Shown here in pieces: positions 63,650 through 64,000 of a DNA stretch of 64,000 nt. Location: assembly GCF_039831995.1 (NCBI RefSeq), contig NZ_JBDOIO010000003.1, positions 1,240,001 to 1,304,000 of the forward strand, given 5' to 3'. Within the stretch, counting starts at the first letter, position 1, and each line of letters begins with the position of its first letter. Below the pieces are notes generated by a model. It made no database searches. It was not told the DNA's origin and saw nothing but the letters and a program-made list of their open reading frames with translations. The position numbers and the translations under genes were made by a program. The DNA is from Paenibacillus pabuli (lineage in GTDB: Bacteria > Bacillota > Bacilli > Paenibacillales > Paenibacillaceae).

Positions 63650-64000
63650 TTGTAATGCCCTCCAATTTTAGATGCTCTATCGATCGCTTGACCGGCAGCC
63701 GTAATGGAGCTCGCTCGTAGAATGGCAATGTCGCCAAATCGATCCTTGATGTCGTCCATCACCTGATCAATGGCCCTCTTCTGCTCCTGATCATCAAAGA
63801 AAGATAGTTGATATGTATCCGCGTTGGATAATTGAGAAAGGGATACGCCTACACGGCGCACAGGTTGCCCATCCCAGTGTTGATGGAATATGCGTTTGGC
63901 TATCTTGCATACATCAACGGTTATGTTTGTAGGATCAGTCAGTTTAACCTGCCTGTGAAAACCAGTTGGATGGTCGAAATCCGCTCCAGACACACTCACG
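63646..64000 (-). CDS. Y-family DNA polymerase UvrX/YqjW-like, C-terminal part
   Basis: Only the last 117 residues are in the window; the frame runs open to its edge. The part seen is the little-finger domain of a Y-family translesion polymerase: VRRVGVSLSQLSNAD and YQLSFFDDQEQKRAIDQVMDDIKDRFGDIAILRASS match the C-terminal signature of DinB/UvrX proteins, including the QLSFF clamp-binding-like segment. Catalytic residues and any LexA box lie outside. Coupled to YolD by an ATGA overlap. Expected role: error-prone bypass of DNA damage. Confidence 0.85.
   Translation of the reverse strand, partial: VSVSGADFDHPTGFHRQVKLTDPTNITVDVCKIAKRIFHQHWDGQPVRRVGVSLSQLSNADTYQLSFFDDQEQKRAIDQVMDDIKDRFGDIAILRASSITAAGQAIDRASKIGGHYK

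Overview
The window reads as a chromosomal piece of a Paenibacillus-like Bacillota bacterium. The basis is indirect. Ribosome binding sites are strong AGGAGG types, often placed before GTG or TTG starts. There are many Lpl/Ytc-type oligosaccharide ABC importers without their own ATPase, a YesM/YesN-type two-component pair, CcpA-like cre boxes, a bacillopeptidase F-like protease and a YolD/UvrX-type SOS cassette. I see no rRNA, tRNA, CRISPR array, prophage or intact insertion sequence. Genus level is inference.

Layout. 1-8.9 kb: a glycosyltransferase, a secreted BNR_4 beta-propeller, a LysR regulator divergent from a dapA-type aldolase, a decayed TetR-like gene, and malic enzyme with an AEC-type (probably malate) carrier. 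8.9-10.6 kb: a MerR regulator and an aldo-keto reductase, each behind a MerR-type promoter with a 19-base spacer. 10.6-13.1 kb: a small, possibly sporulation-expressed group (glycosyltransferase, six-Asp-box propeller, small beta-rich protein) with non-ATG starts. 13.3-21.3 kb: a seven-gene peptide uptake and breakdown operon (GntR, M20 amidohydrolase, oligopeptide-binding lipoprotein, two permeases, S9 peptidase, unknown protein). 21.5-24.5 kb: two Gfo/Idh/MocA dehydrogenases around an AraC regulator. 24.8-30.5 kb: a 1740-residue secreted S8 protease with a long leader that carries a tiny ORF.

30.7-48.3 kb is a glycan-use region with small genes between. It holds a GH29 fucosidase with a divergent AraC regulator; a LacI-controlled operon of two permeases, a binding lipoprotein and a GH30 enzyme with identical palindromic operators at both promoters; a second LacI gene divergent from a GH1 phospho-beta-glucosidase; a ROK regulator; an MFS exporter with a TrmB regulator; and several small genes, among them a Phr-like secreted peptide whose frame depends on a run of nine A.

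48.4-62.4 kb is an arabinan locus: binding lipoprotein, YesN/YesM two-component system, two permeases, a GH51 arabinofuranosidase and a divergent secreted GH43 arabinanase. The likely flow is extracellular cleavage by GH43, oligosaccharide uptake by the ABC importer powered by a shared ATPase encoded elsewhere, and intracellular trimming by GH51, with YesMN as sensor and CcpA as global brake. 62.4-64 kb: an IS3-family remnant and the end of an SOS mutagenesis cassette that runs off the window. No single segment stands out as an obviously new system. The best leads are the protease leader, the frameshifted secreted peptide, the shuffled modules of GH51/GH43 and the putative spore-surface trio.
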